This document shows positions 1-6,246 of a stretch of DNA of 17,506 nucleotides, piece after piece. Under the pieces are notes generated by a model, which had not been told where the DNA came from, did not search any database, and saw only the letters and a program-made list of their open reading frames with translations. The position numbers and the translations under genes are program-made. The first letter of the stretch is position 1; every line of letters starts with the position of its first letter. The stretch is from Bifidobacterium breve (GTDB taxonomy: Bacteria; Actinomycetota; Acidimicrobiia; IMCC26256; PALSA-555), in assembly GCA_945889545.1 (NCBI GenBank), contig CAMDCC010000020.1, positions 1 through 17,506 of the forward strand, read 5' to 3'.

Positions 1-63
1 GACGTCGAAGAATCCGATGAGTTCTCGGTCGAGGCCGTCTTCGCCGCGTCCGATCCGGCCTGA
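1..63 (+). CDS. C-terminal end of an unidentified upstream gene (partial)
   Basis: An open frame runs from the first base to a TGA at 61-63, one base before the preferred folC ATG at 65. The 20 visible residues are acidic (they begin DVEESDEF) and end in ASDPA. No family can be recognised from so short a tail. The tight junction with folC and the plausible composition suggest a real coding end rather than chance, but the call rests only on that. In many bacteria the gene before folC is valS or accD; nothing here tests either. Confidence 0.45.
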   Translation, partial: DVEESDEFSVEAVFAASDPA

Positions 64-64
64 C

Positions 65-1468
65 ATGAACCCAGGCGAGGCGCTTGCGTGGCTTGACGCG
101 CATGTGAATCTCGAGTCGATCGGGGTGCCCGTTGGCGTTGACCGTCGCACCGTGCATCCCACGCTCGATCGGATGCACGAGCTCACGCAACTCCTTGGCT
201 CTCCGCAGCTCGAGTACCCGCTCATCCACCTCACCGGTACGAACGGCAAGACCTCGGCCGCGCGAATCGCAACCGCGCTACTCGTCGCGCACGGTCTATC
301 GGTCGGGTCAACGACCAGCCCGAACCTCGAACGCGTGAACGAGCGCATCACTTGGAACGGCGATGACATCGACGATGAGACGCTGGCCGAGCTGCTCACG
401 GTGATCGCGGACATCGAGCCGCACCTCTCGGCGGTTCCGAGCTACTTCGAGATCCTCATCGCGCTCGCATTTCGATTCTTTGCGGACGTGGCGGTCGAGG
501 GCGCGGTCGTTGAAGTTGGCGTCGGTGGTCGCTGGGACGCAACCAATGTGGCTGACGGTCGCGTCGTGGTCGTAACGAACGTGAGCATCGATCACGTGGA
601 GTATCTCGGTCCGACGCGTGCCGAGATTGCGGCCGAGAAGGCTGGGATCGTGAAGCCAGGAGCGGCGCTCGTGTTGGGTGAGTCCGATCCCGAGCTTCGT
701 TCGCTCTTCGAGGAGCGCAACCCCGGTGAGATGTTCGTGCGCGACCGCGACTTCGGCATGGATGCGAACGAGCTCGCGCTCGGCGGGCGGGTCGTGAGCT
801 TCTACACGCCGAGGGCTCGGTACGACGACGTGTTCCTCGCGCTGCATGGTTCGCACCAAGGTGACAATGCGGTAGCGGCGATTACCGCGGTCGAGTCGTT
901 CCTCGGCCGCGCCCTCGACGCCGATCTTGTGAGCCAGGTGTTCGGTAGCGTTACATCGCCGGGTCGACTCGAGGTGTTGGGTCATCAGCCGCTGGTGCTG
1001 CTCGATGGGGCGCACAACATTGCCGGGGCTCGTGCGCTCGCCGTCGCGCTCGCCGAAGCCTTTCCGCCAACCCCGCGCACTCTCGTCGTCGGGTTGCTGC
1101 GGGAGAAGGATCCGGGCGAGATGCTGGAAGCGCTCGGCGTTACGGACGCGGCCCGACTCGTGTGCTGCCGCCCGCCGAGCCCGCGCGCCCGTCCTCCCGA
1201 AGAGCTGGCCGACGCGGCGGCCGAGCTCGGCATGGATCGCGACCGGATCGAGGTGGTCGACGCGGTGGACGAGGCGCTCGCCCGGGCCTTCGAGCTCACG
1301 GCGGCCGACGAGCAGATCGTCGTGACCGGCTCGCTCTATGTGGTGGGCGCCGCTCGGTCCGCGCTGCGCGCCGCCCGCTCCAAGGCGAACGACCGCGGCG
1401 CAGGTACCCTGCGACGCAGTGAGCGGGGGCCCGAGCGGCCCGGCCCGCAGGGCCGAGAGCGGAGGTAG
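65..1468 (+). CDS. folC: Bifunctional folylpolyglutamate synthase / dihydrofolate synthase
   Basis: FolC adds L-glutamate to dihydropteroate and folates in the cytoplasm, using ATP (Mur-ligase superfamily). With the start at 65 the protein has 467 residues. The P-loop TGTNGKTS is at residues 57-64, the family signature EVGVGGRWDATN at 150-161, the SIDH segment follows, and the EKAGIVKPG block carries the lysine that is carbamylated in the family. The C-terminal Mur-ligase domain shows the LDGAHN motif. I chose ATG 65 because the text from MNPGEALAWL onward matches where FolC proteins normally begin; an in-frame ATG at 17 would add 16 low-complexity residues and overlap the upstream gene. The last dozen or so residues (Arg/Pro/Gly-rich) are encoded by a palindromic repeat and look like an appended tail. 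Confidence 0.95.
   Translation: MNPGEALAWLDAHVNLESIGVPVGVDRRTVHPTLDRMHELTQLLGSPQLEYPLIHLTGTNGKTSAARIATALLVAHGLSVGSTTSPNLERVNERITWNGDDIDDETLAELLTVIADIEPHLSAVPSYFEILIALAFRFFADVAVEGAVVEVGVGGRWDATNVADGRVVVVTNVSIDHVEYLGPTRAEIAAEKAGIVKPGAALVLGESDPELRSLFEERNPGEMFVRDRDFGMDANELALGGRVVSFYTPRARYDDVFLALHGSHQGDNAVAAITAVESFLGRALDADLVSQVFGSVTSPGRLEVLGHQPLVLLDGAHNIAGARALAVALAEAFPPTPRTLVVGLLREKDPGEMLEALGVTDAARLVCCRPPSPRARPPEELADAAAELGMDRDRIEVVDAVDEALARAFELTAADEQIVVTGSLYVVGAARSALRAARSKANDRGAGTLRRSERGPERPGPQGRERR
1428..1462 (+). repeat. GCA-loop palindromic repeat, copy A
   Basis: This 35-base element matches copy B at 2039-2073 at 33 of 35 positions. Its core is a perfect hairpin at 1441-1455 (CGGCCC, loop GCA, GGGCCG). 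The two differences from copy B are the two partners of one base pair, so the hairpin is kept. It lies in the 3' end of folC and codes for its last residues. The form resembles REP-like elements. Whether it is multicopy elsewhere in the genome cannot be seen here. Confidence 0.7.
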
Positions 1469-1480
1469 GGTCCGCAACCC

Positions 1481-1906
1481 ATGAGTCCAAAATCTTCTGG
1501 AACAAGAACCCTCGTCCTGTGCAAGCCCGACGCGGTCGAGCGGAGCCTGGTCGGTGAGATCGTCGGCCGCCTTGAACGCAAAGGCCTGCGCGTCACGTCG
1601 ATGGAGCTGCGCACCATTGACGCGGATCTTGCCGGTCGTCACTACGAAGAGCACCGCGAGAAGCCGTTCTTCGGTGAGCTGGTGTCGTTCATCACCCGGG
1701 GGCCACTCGTGGCGATGGTCGTCGAGGGTGGACCCGACACCTGGCAGGTCGTGCGCAATCTCATGGGCGCCACGAACCCACGCGAGGCGGCCCCCGGCAC
1801 CATCCGTGGCGACCTGGCGCTCGAGACCGGCGAGAACCTGGTCCACGGCTCCGACAGCGTGGAGTCGGCTGAACGGGAGATCGCGCTCTTCTTCCCCGGC
1901 CTCTAG
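1481..1906 (+). CDS. ndk: Nucleoside diphosphate kinase
   Basis: Ndk transfers the gamma phosphate from ATP to nucleoside diphosphates through a phosphohistidine, balancing NTP and dNTP pools in the cytoplasm. The 141-residue length is normal for the family. The N-terminal beta strand TLVLCKPDAV, the segment NLMGATNPREAAPGTIRGD and the active-site block LVHGSDSVESA are all present, with the catalytic histidine at residue 122. The gene begins 12 bases after folC and is probably co-transcribed with it. A GGAGG at 1461-1465 lies 15 bases upstream of the ATG, which is long for a Shine-Dalgarno. The gene is bracketed by the two copies of the GCA-loop repeat. No change in base usage suggests transfer. 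Confidence 0.97.
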   Translation: MSPKSSGTRTLVLCKPDAVERSLVGEIVGRLERKGLRVTSMELRTIDADLAGRHYEEHREKPFFGELVSFITRGPLVAMVVEGGPDTWQVVRNLMGATNPREAAPGTIRGDLALETGENLVHGSDSVESAEREIALFFPGL

Positions 1907-1963
1907 AGAGTCGGCTGGAGCGGGGATTGCCGCGAACGGACGCAATTCGGCTGTGAGACTCTC
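1906..1963 (+). other. Long-range inverted repeat after ndk
   Basis: GAGAGTC at 1906-1912 is the exact reverse complement of GACTCTC at 1957-1963, with 44 bases between. It begins at the last base of the ndk stop codon. It could close a larger folded 3' end, but there is no T-tract and the spacing is wide, so I do not call it a terminator. Confidence 0.3.
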
Positions 1964-2038
1964 CAGATGGCTCCGATCGGGCACCCTGGGAGGCTGAGCG
2001 AGCGCCTGCGCGGCACCGCGAGTGCCAGGAGCGAGCGT

Positions 2039-2073
2039 GGCCCGAGCGGCCCGGCGCGCAGCGCCGAGAGCGG
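2039..2073 (+). repeat. GCA-loop palindromic repeat, copy B
   Basis: This is the second copy of the element at 1428-1462. Its hairpin at 2052-2066 reads CGGCGC, loop GCA, GCGCCG, carrying the compensated C-G to G-C swap relative to copy A. A smaller hairpin (GGCAC, loop CGCGA, GTGCC) lies just upstream at 2012-2026. Both sit in the ndk-mreB intergenic stretch 1907-2149, which otherwise shows no gene. Confidence 0.7.
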
Positions 2074-2083
2074 GGAGCCGGCT

Positions 2084-2111
2084 GGAAACGTCGCACCCGA
2101 CGCCCTAGCCT
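2084..2111 (+). promoter_or_regulatory. Possible mreB promoter (weak)
   Basis: GGAAAC at 2084-2089 and TAGCCT at 2106-2111 are 16 bases apart and would give a leader of about 30 bases before the mreB ATG at 2150. The upstream element loosely resembles the GGAAC -35 box of ECF sigma factors; the TAnnnT resembles a housekeeping -10. The region is where a promoter is expected, because a 243-base gap and a repeat separate ndk from the rod operon. Neither box is strong. Confidence 0.25.
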
Positions 2112-2149
2112 TACGGCCCCGTGGTCCTCGTCAGCAGATCTCCCCGTCT

Positions 2150-3190
2150 ATGAGCGCGCCCTGGTACTCCAATGTCATCGGCCGCGACATGGCCGTGGAC
2201 CTGGGCACGGCCAACACGGTCGTCTACGTCCGGGGTCAGGGCATCGTGCTCAACGAGCCGTCGATCGTCACGATCAACAGTCGTACGGGCGACATCCTCG
2301 CGGTGGGCTCCGAGGCCAAGCGGATGCTCGGCCGCACACCGAGTCATATCCACTCGATCCGTCCGCTCAAGGACGGCGTGATCGCCGACTTCGACATCTG
2401 CGAGAAGATGCTGCGCTACTTCATCCAGCGCGTGCACCAGCGCAACCGCTGGGCCAAGCCCCGCATGGTCATCTGTATCCCGTCGGGCATCACCGGCGTG
2501 GAGCGTCGGGCGGTGCAGGAGGCAGCCGAGTACGCCGGCGCCCGCAAGCCCGTCATGGTGATCGAGGAGCCGATGGCCGCGGCGATCGGTGCCGGCCTGC
2601 CCATTCACGAGCCTGCGGGAAACATGATCGTCGACATCGGTGGTGGCACCACCGAGGTGGCCGTCATCTCCATGGGCGGCATTGTGGCTGCCGAGTCGAG
2701 CCGCGTCGGTGGCGACGAGTTCGACGAAGCGATCATGTCGTTCATGAAGCGCGAGTACTCGCTTGCGCTCGGTGAGCGCACCGCCGAAGAGGTCAAGATC
2801 AAGATTGCCAGCGCGTACCCGCTCGAAGAGGAGTTCTACGCCGAGATTTGCGGCCGTGATCTCGTCACCGGATTGCCGCGCACCGTCACTGTCACCACCC
2901 AAGAGATTCGCGAGGCGATCGAAGAGCCGGTCGCGGCGGTCATCGACGCGGTCAAAGTCACGCTCGATAAGACACCGCCCGAGCTCGCGGCCGATGTGAT
3001 GGAGCGCGGCATCGTGCTCGCCGGTGGTGGATCGCTGCTCCTTGGGCTCGACACCGCGGTGGAAGCCGAGACAGGGATGCCGTGCCGGCGGGCGAAGAAC
3101 CCCTTGTACGCGGTTGTGCTGGGCTCGGGTCAGTGCCTCGAGCAGTTCGACGTCATGCGGCAGGTGCTGATCAGCGGACCTGACGACTAA
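2150..3190 (+). CDS. mreB: Rod-shape-determining actin homologue MreB
   Basis: MreB is an ATP-binding bacterial actin that polymerises on the inner face of the membrane and orients the RodA-PBP2 elongation machinery. The protein has 346 residues, the usual size. The phosphate-1 motif DLGTANT starts at residue 17, phosphate-2 DIGGGTTE at residue 162, and the adenosine motif LAGGGSLLLG near residues 290-297. The frame stays open for 61 codons upstream of ATG 2150, but that stretch translates the palindromic repeat and low-complexity sequence and matches nothing in MreB, so I reject the longer form. There is no clear Shine-Dalgarno before 2150. It is the first gene of the mreB-mreC-mreD-amidohydrolase-mrdA-rodA run. 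MreB is absent from many Actinomycetota, so its presence limits which lineages the window could come from. Confidence 0.97.
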   Translation: MSAPWYSNVIGRDMAVDLGTANTVVYVRGQGIVLNEPSIVTINSRTGDILAVGSEAKRMLGRTPSHIHSIRPLKDGVIADFDICEKMLRYFIQRVHQRNRWAKPRMVICIPSGITGVERRAVQEAAEYAGARKPVMVIEEPMAAAIGAGLPIHEPAGNMIVDIGGGTTEVAVISMGGIVAAESSRVGGDEFDEAIMSFMKREYSLALGERTAEEVKIKIASAYPLEEEFYAEICGRDLVTGLPRTVTVTTQEIREAIEEPVAAVIDAVKVTLDKTPPELAADVMERGIVLAGGGSLLLGLDTAVEAETGMPCRRAKNPLYAVVLGSGQCLEQFDVMRQVLISGPDD

Positions 3191-3195
3191 CCCGC

Positions 3196-3216
3196 GCGCG
3201 TAGGGGTTGAACGCGC
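3196..3216 (+). promoter_or_regulatory. Hairpin presenting the mreC ribosome-binding site
   Basis: GCGCGT (3196-3201) pairs perfectly with ACGCGC (3211-3216) around a 9-base loop, AGGGGTTGA. The loop contains AGGGG, the only plausible Shine-Dalgarno for mreC. The stem ends one base before the ATG at 3217. The arrangement lies in the 26-base mreB-mreC gap and could tune MreC translation relative to MreB. Confidence 0.4.
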
Positions 3217-4107
3217 ATGGTTGTTTATCGGCGAGATGTTCGTCATCGCTCAGTGCTGCTGGTGATCGTGATCAGCTCACTGCTGCTCATCACAATCAGC
3301 TCCCGCGGCAATGGCATGGTCGACTCGTTCCGGTCCAGTTCCCGTGATGCGATCGCCCCTGTGCGCGACGCGGTCGAGAAGGTGTTTGAGCCGGTGCGCA
3401 ACTTGGCCAATGGCGTCACCAACTATGGCGACATCAAGGACGAGAACGTCGCGCTGAAGCGGCGCTTGGCCAAGCTCGAAGGAAAGCTCACGCGGAACAA
3501 GGCGGTGGGTGGAAAGGTCAGCGAGCTCGAGCGACTGCTCGACCTGCCGACGGCTGAGGATGCCACGGGGATCGCTGCTCGTGTCGTGGCCACCGCAGCA
3601 GGCAACTTCGAGCGCACCGTCGAGATCAACAAGGGCACCAGCTCCGGCGTCTTCGTGGGTCAACCCGTCGTAGCGGGCAACGGGTTGGTGGGCAAAGTGA
3701 CGACCGTGTCGAGCACGACTGCGACTGTCACGCTCGTGGACGCGCCGGCTTTGGGTGTTGGCGTGCGCTTGGCGAACACCGGCGCACGCTGTGTCACCGA
3801 GCCGCGCACGGGTGAGCGCGACGTCCTGTTGACGATCTGTGACCGCGGCCCGAACGACAACCCGCTGCAGGCATGCCCCGAGGAGAACGCAATCCCGGAT
3901 ACGTGTGTGAGCGTGGGTGAGCTCATCTTCACTGCGGCCGTCGAGGATGGCGCGTTCCCGCCCGACATCGCCGTCGGTCGAGTCCAGAAGCTGACGCAGC
4001 CGACGGGCGACCTCGAGATGACGATCGCCGTGCGCCCCATCGTGGACTTCGACGACCTCACGTATGTGAAGGTGCTGCGCTGGCCCGAGCCCAAGGTCAC
4101 CAAGTAA
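3217..4107 (+). CDS. mreC: Rod-shape-determining protein MreC
   Basis: MreC is a bitopic membrane protein whose extracytoplasmic beta domains bind and activate PBP2. The protein has 296 residues. A short basic N-terminus is followed by a membrane segment at about residues 12-28, a coiled coil around 72-108 (heptad-like KRRLAKLEGKL), and the paired beta domains with the family block VGQPVVAGNGLVGKVTTVSS. The C-terminal block ending in FPPDIAVGRVQKL fits the usual MreC end. Unusual for a MreC, the second beta domain carries four cysteines (192, 208, 220, 230) in an Asn/Pro-rich insertion, which could form two disulfides outside the membrane. It follows mreB by 26 bases and precedes mreD by 3. 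Confidence 0.95.
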   Translation: MVVYRRDVRHRSVLLVIVISSLLLITISSRGNGMVDSFRSSSRDAIAPVRDAVEKVFEPVRNLANGVTNYGDIKDENVALKRRLAKLEGKLTRNKAVGGKVSELERLLDLPTAEDATGIAARVVATAAGNFERTVEINKGTSSGVFVGQPVVAGNGLVGKVTTVSSTTATVTLVDAPALGVGVRLANTGARCVTEPRTGERDVLLTICDRGPNDNPLQACPEENAIPDTCVSVGELIFTAAVEDGAFPPDIAVGRVQKLTQPTGDLEMTIAVRPIVDFDDLTYVKVLRWPEPKVTK

Positions 4108-4110
4108 CAG

Positions 4111-4617
4111 GTGATCCTGCGCCGCGTTCGTCTGGTCTTGCTCGTGGTGACACTGGTCGTCCTCGAGAACACGGTCTTCCGGCACCTGCGTGTCTTCGAC
4201 GCGATCCCGAGCCTGTGCCTTATCGCGACAATCGCCATCGCGTATGAGGAAGGTCCGCAATCGGGCGCCATCTTCGGGTTCGCCAGCGGACTCGCGATCG
4301 ACATGCTGCTCTCGGGTACACCGGTGGGCCTGTCGGCGCTCTCGTTCGCGCTCACGGGCTACACGCTGGGTGTGCTCCAAGGCGGACTCGTGCGTGAGGT
4401 GCGGGGGATCTCGCCGTTGCTCGCGCTCGTGGGCGGGCTCTTGGGTGGCACGATCTTTCTCGTGGTGGGAGGCATCGCGGGCGTGGACGGCTTCTTTACG
4501 CTGACGCGCGTGCGCATCGTGATCGTTGCTGCCGTCTACGACGCGATCGTTGCCGGTGCAGTGTTCAAGTTCACGCGATGGGCCAACCACGATCCCGACC
4601 GCGCTCGGGGCTGGTAG
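4111..4617 (+). CDS. mreD: Rod-shape-determining membrane protein MreD
   Basis: MreD is a polytopic membrane protein of the elongasome that works with MreC. The 168-residue sequence is almost entirely hydrophobic, with about five membrane segments. It shows the typical MreD stretch TPVGLSALSFALTGYTLG, and an N-terminal segment with ENTVFRHLRVFDAIPSL matching the family's first loop. The GTG start at 4111 lies three bases after the mreC stop, so the two are probably translationally coupled. The assignment rests on both pattern and position; MreD sequences are poorly conserved. Confidence 0.9.
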   Translation: MILRRVRLVLLVVTLVVLENTVFRHLRVFDAIPSLCLIATIAIAYEEGPQSGAIFGFASGLAIDMLLSGTPVGLSALSFALTGYTLGVLQGGLVREVRGISPLLALVGGLLGGTIFLVVGGIAGVDGFFTLTRVRIVIVAAVYDAIVAGAVFKFTRWANHDPDRARGW

Positions 4618-4623
4618 TTCCTG

Positions 4624-6198
4624 ATGGCCGGATCGATGAGTCGCGCCGAGCGTGAAGCGACGCGACGGAGCATGCAGCGCACGTACATGACGCGCCGAGC
4701 GTTTGTCGGTGCTGGATTGGTTGCCTGCTTTGGAGGCATCGCTGCCGCCGTCGGCGCCTTCGGAGGTGGAGGCGGCAAGAAGACGGCTCAGGTGAAGACG
4801 ATTCCCGGTGTCACGACCGTGCCGAGGGAGCCAAACCAACTGTTCGACACCGTGATCACCGGGGGTCGCGTCATGGATCCCGACTCGGGTTACGACCATG
4901 TCGCGAACGTCGGGATCGTCGGCGGGGTGGTGCAGGAAGTTTCCAAGGACGCGATCGCCGGCAACGTCACGATCGACGCGACCGGTCTTGTCGTCTCGCC
5001 GGGATGGATCGACATCCTGAGCTACGAGCCGAACACGTACGGCATCTGGTACAAGATCGCCGACGGCGTCACGACGAACCTCGCGTTGCACGGACTCCAG
5101 ACGCGCGCCGCCGACTACTTCAGCAAGTGGGGTTCGGATGAATACCGCCCTCCAACTCACTACGGCGGCGCGTTCAGTGATGCGTGGACGAGGGGCATCG
5201 CGATGCAGATGAGTGTCGACGCCGCAGCAACCACTGCTCAGATCGACCAGCTCGTCGCGTATTGCGACGAAGACTTGAAAAACGGCTACATCGCCGTCGA
5301 CTTCGAGCCGGAGTACACCCCGGGCGTCACGTTCGACGAGATCAAGGCGCTGGCCGAGGTGGCCAAGGCGCACAACGTGCCTTGCACCTTCCACGGGCGC
5401 TACTCCGACGATGTGGCGCCGGGGACGAATGCAGAGACCCTCGCCGAGATCCTGCGCGTCGCCGACGAGACGGGGGCTCGGGTGCACGTCGAGCACATCA
5501 TCAGCACCGGCGGCACGTTCACGATGGCGCAGTCGCTCGCCACGCTCGAGGAGGCTCGGGCGGCTGGCGTGGAAGTGACGGCGTGCACGTATCCCTACGA
5601 CTTCTGGGCCACGTACCTGCTCTCGGCTCGGTTCAACAGCGGCTGGCAAGAGCGCTTCCACATCTCCTATGAGGACTTGGTCGTTGTGGGTACCGGTGAG
5701 CGACTCACGTCATCGAGCTTCAACTCGTACCAGGCGCAGGGAAAGAACCTGCTGACGGCGGCGTACGCGATCCCGGAGGACGATGTGCGCGCCGCGCTCA
5801 AGGCCGACTGGGTCATGCTCGGGAGCGACGCCATCCTCGAGGAGGGGAACCGCAACCATCCGCGTTCCACCGGTTGCTTCTCGCGCGCCGTCGGCCGTTA
5901 TACGCGCGATCTCGGCGTGCTCGACCTCATGCCGGCGCTCGCGAAGGCGACGATCCTTCCCGCACGTCTGACCGAAGGCGGCGCACCCGCGATGCGCACG
6001 AAGGGCCGGTTGCAGATCGGCGCCGATGCCGATCTCACCATCTTCGATCCGGCCACACTCGCTGATCGATCGACCATCGAGGCGCCAGGCGTCGAGTCGG
6101 AAGGCGTGAGGTACGTGTTGATAGCGGGGCAGGTGGTGCGTGATCCCGCAGGAAACAAGCTGGATGTCCGACCAGGCGTGCCGATCCTCAAGGGGTAG
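4624..6198 (+). CDS. Exported amidohydrolase, N-acyl-D-amino-acid deacylase-like, lacking HxH
   Basis: This is a 524-residue amidohydrolase-fold protein. A twin-arginine-like signal lies at residues 23-46 (TRRAFVGAG, then a hydrophobic run to VGAFG), followed by a Gly/Lys linker, so it probably acts outside the membrane. The small beta sandwich starts near residue 73 (FDTVITGGRVMDPDSG). D-aminoacylase landmarks follow: PGWID (126-130), DGVTT (147-151), FHGR (H257), VHVEHI (H291), CTYPYDF, GSD (D402), HPR (412-414) with GRYTRD, and the closing GADADLTIFDP. The HxH normally following PGxID is replaced by ILSY (L132, Y134), and the GNCG cysteine region reads LALHG (H156). The metal site is therefore altered: a one-metal enzyme, a distinct subfamily or a non-catalytic protein are all possible. 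It starts 6 bases after mreD and precedes mrdA by 48, which points to a wall-related role. The substrate is unknown. Confidence 0.8.
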   Translation: MAGSMSRAEREATRRSMQRTYMTRRAFVGAGLVACFGGIAAAVGAFGGGGGKKTAQVKTIPGVTTVPREPNQLFDTVITGGRVMDPDSGYDHVANVGIVGGVVQEVSKDAIAGNVTIDATGLVVSPGWIDILSYEPNTYGIWYKIADGVTTNLALHGLQTRAADYFSKWGSDEYRPPTHYGGAFSDAWTRGIAMQMSVDAAATTAQIDQLVAYCDEDLKNGYIAVDFEPEYTPGVTFDEIKALAEVAKAHNVPCTFHGRYSDDVAPGTNAETLAEILRVADETGARVHVEHIISTGGTFTMAQSLATLEEARAAGVEVTACTYPYDFWATYLLSARFNSGWQERFHISYEDLVVVGTGERLTSSSFNSYQAQGKNLLTAAYAIPEDDVRAALKADWVMLGSDAILEEGNRNHPRSTGCFSRAVGRYTRDLGVLDLMPALAKATILPARLTEGGAPAMRTKGRLQIGADADLTIFDPATLADRSTIEAPGVESEGVRYVLIAGQVVRDPAGNKLDVRPGVPILKG

Positions 6199-6246
6199 CC
6201 TGACATTGCCCGCTGAGCACCCAATCTGTATGAGGTCGAGCGCAGC

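Noticed and set aside
308..1984. A 558-codon minus-strand frame opposite folC and ndk
   Set aside because: It is a codon-bias shadow: folC and ndk have clear family motifs across the same bases, and the antisense product shows none.
1967..2149. A 61-residue N-terminal extension of MreB
   Set aside because: It translates a palindromic repeat and spacer, has no similarity to MreB ends, and MreB from ATG 2150 already has normal length.
4717..4731. A lipobox (LVAC, Cys35) in the amidohydrolase signal region
   Set aside because: The cysteine lies only ten residues after the arginine pair and hydrophobic sequence continues past it, so the hydrophobic core before the cysteine is short. A Tat-type signal or an anchor is more likely, although lipidation is not excluded.
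3277..5661. A very long open frame on the minus strand (about 794 codons) opposite mreC, mreD and the amidohydrolase
   Set aside because: It is the antisense shadow of strongly supported genes in GC-rich DNA. Its translation is rich in Arg, His, Asp and Val with no recognisable domain, and it crosses three gene boundaries.
6206..6232. A possible promoter before mrdA (TTGCCC and TGTATG)
   Set aside because: The 15-base spacing is short and the -10 is poor. The 48-base gap is explained by operon read-through.
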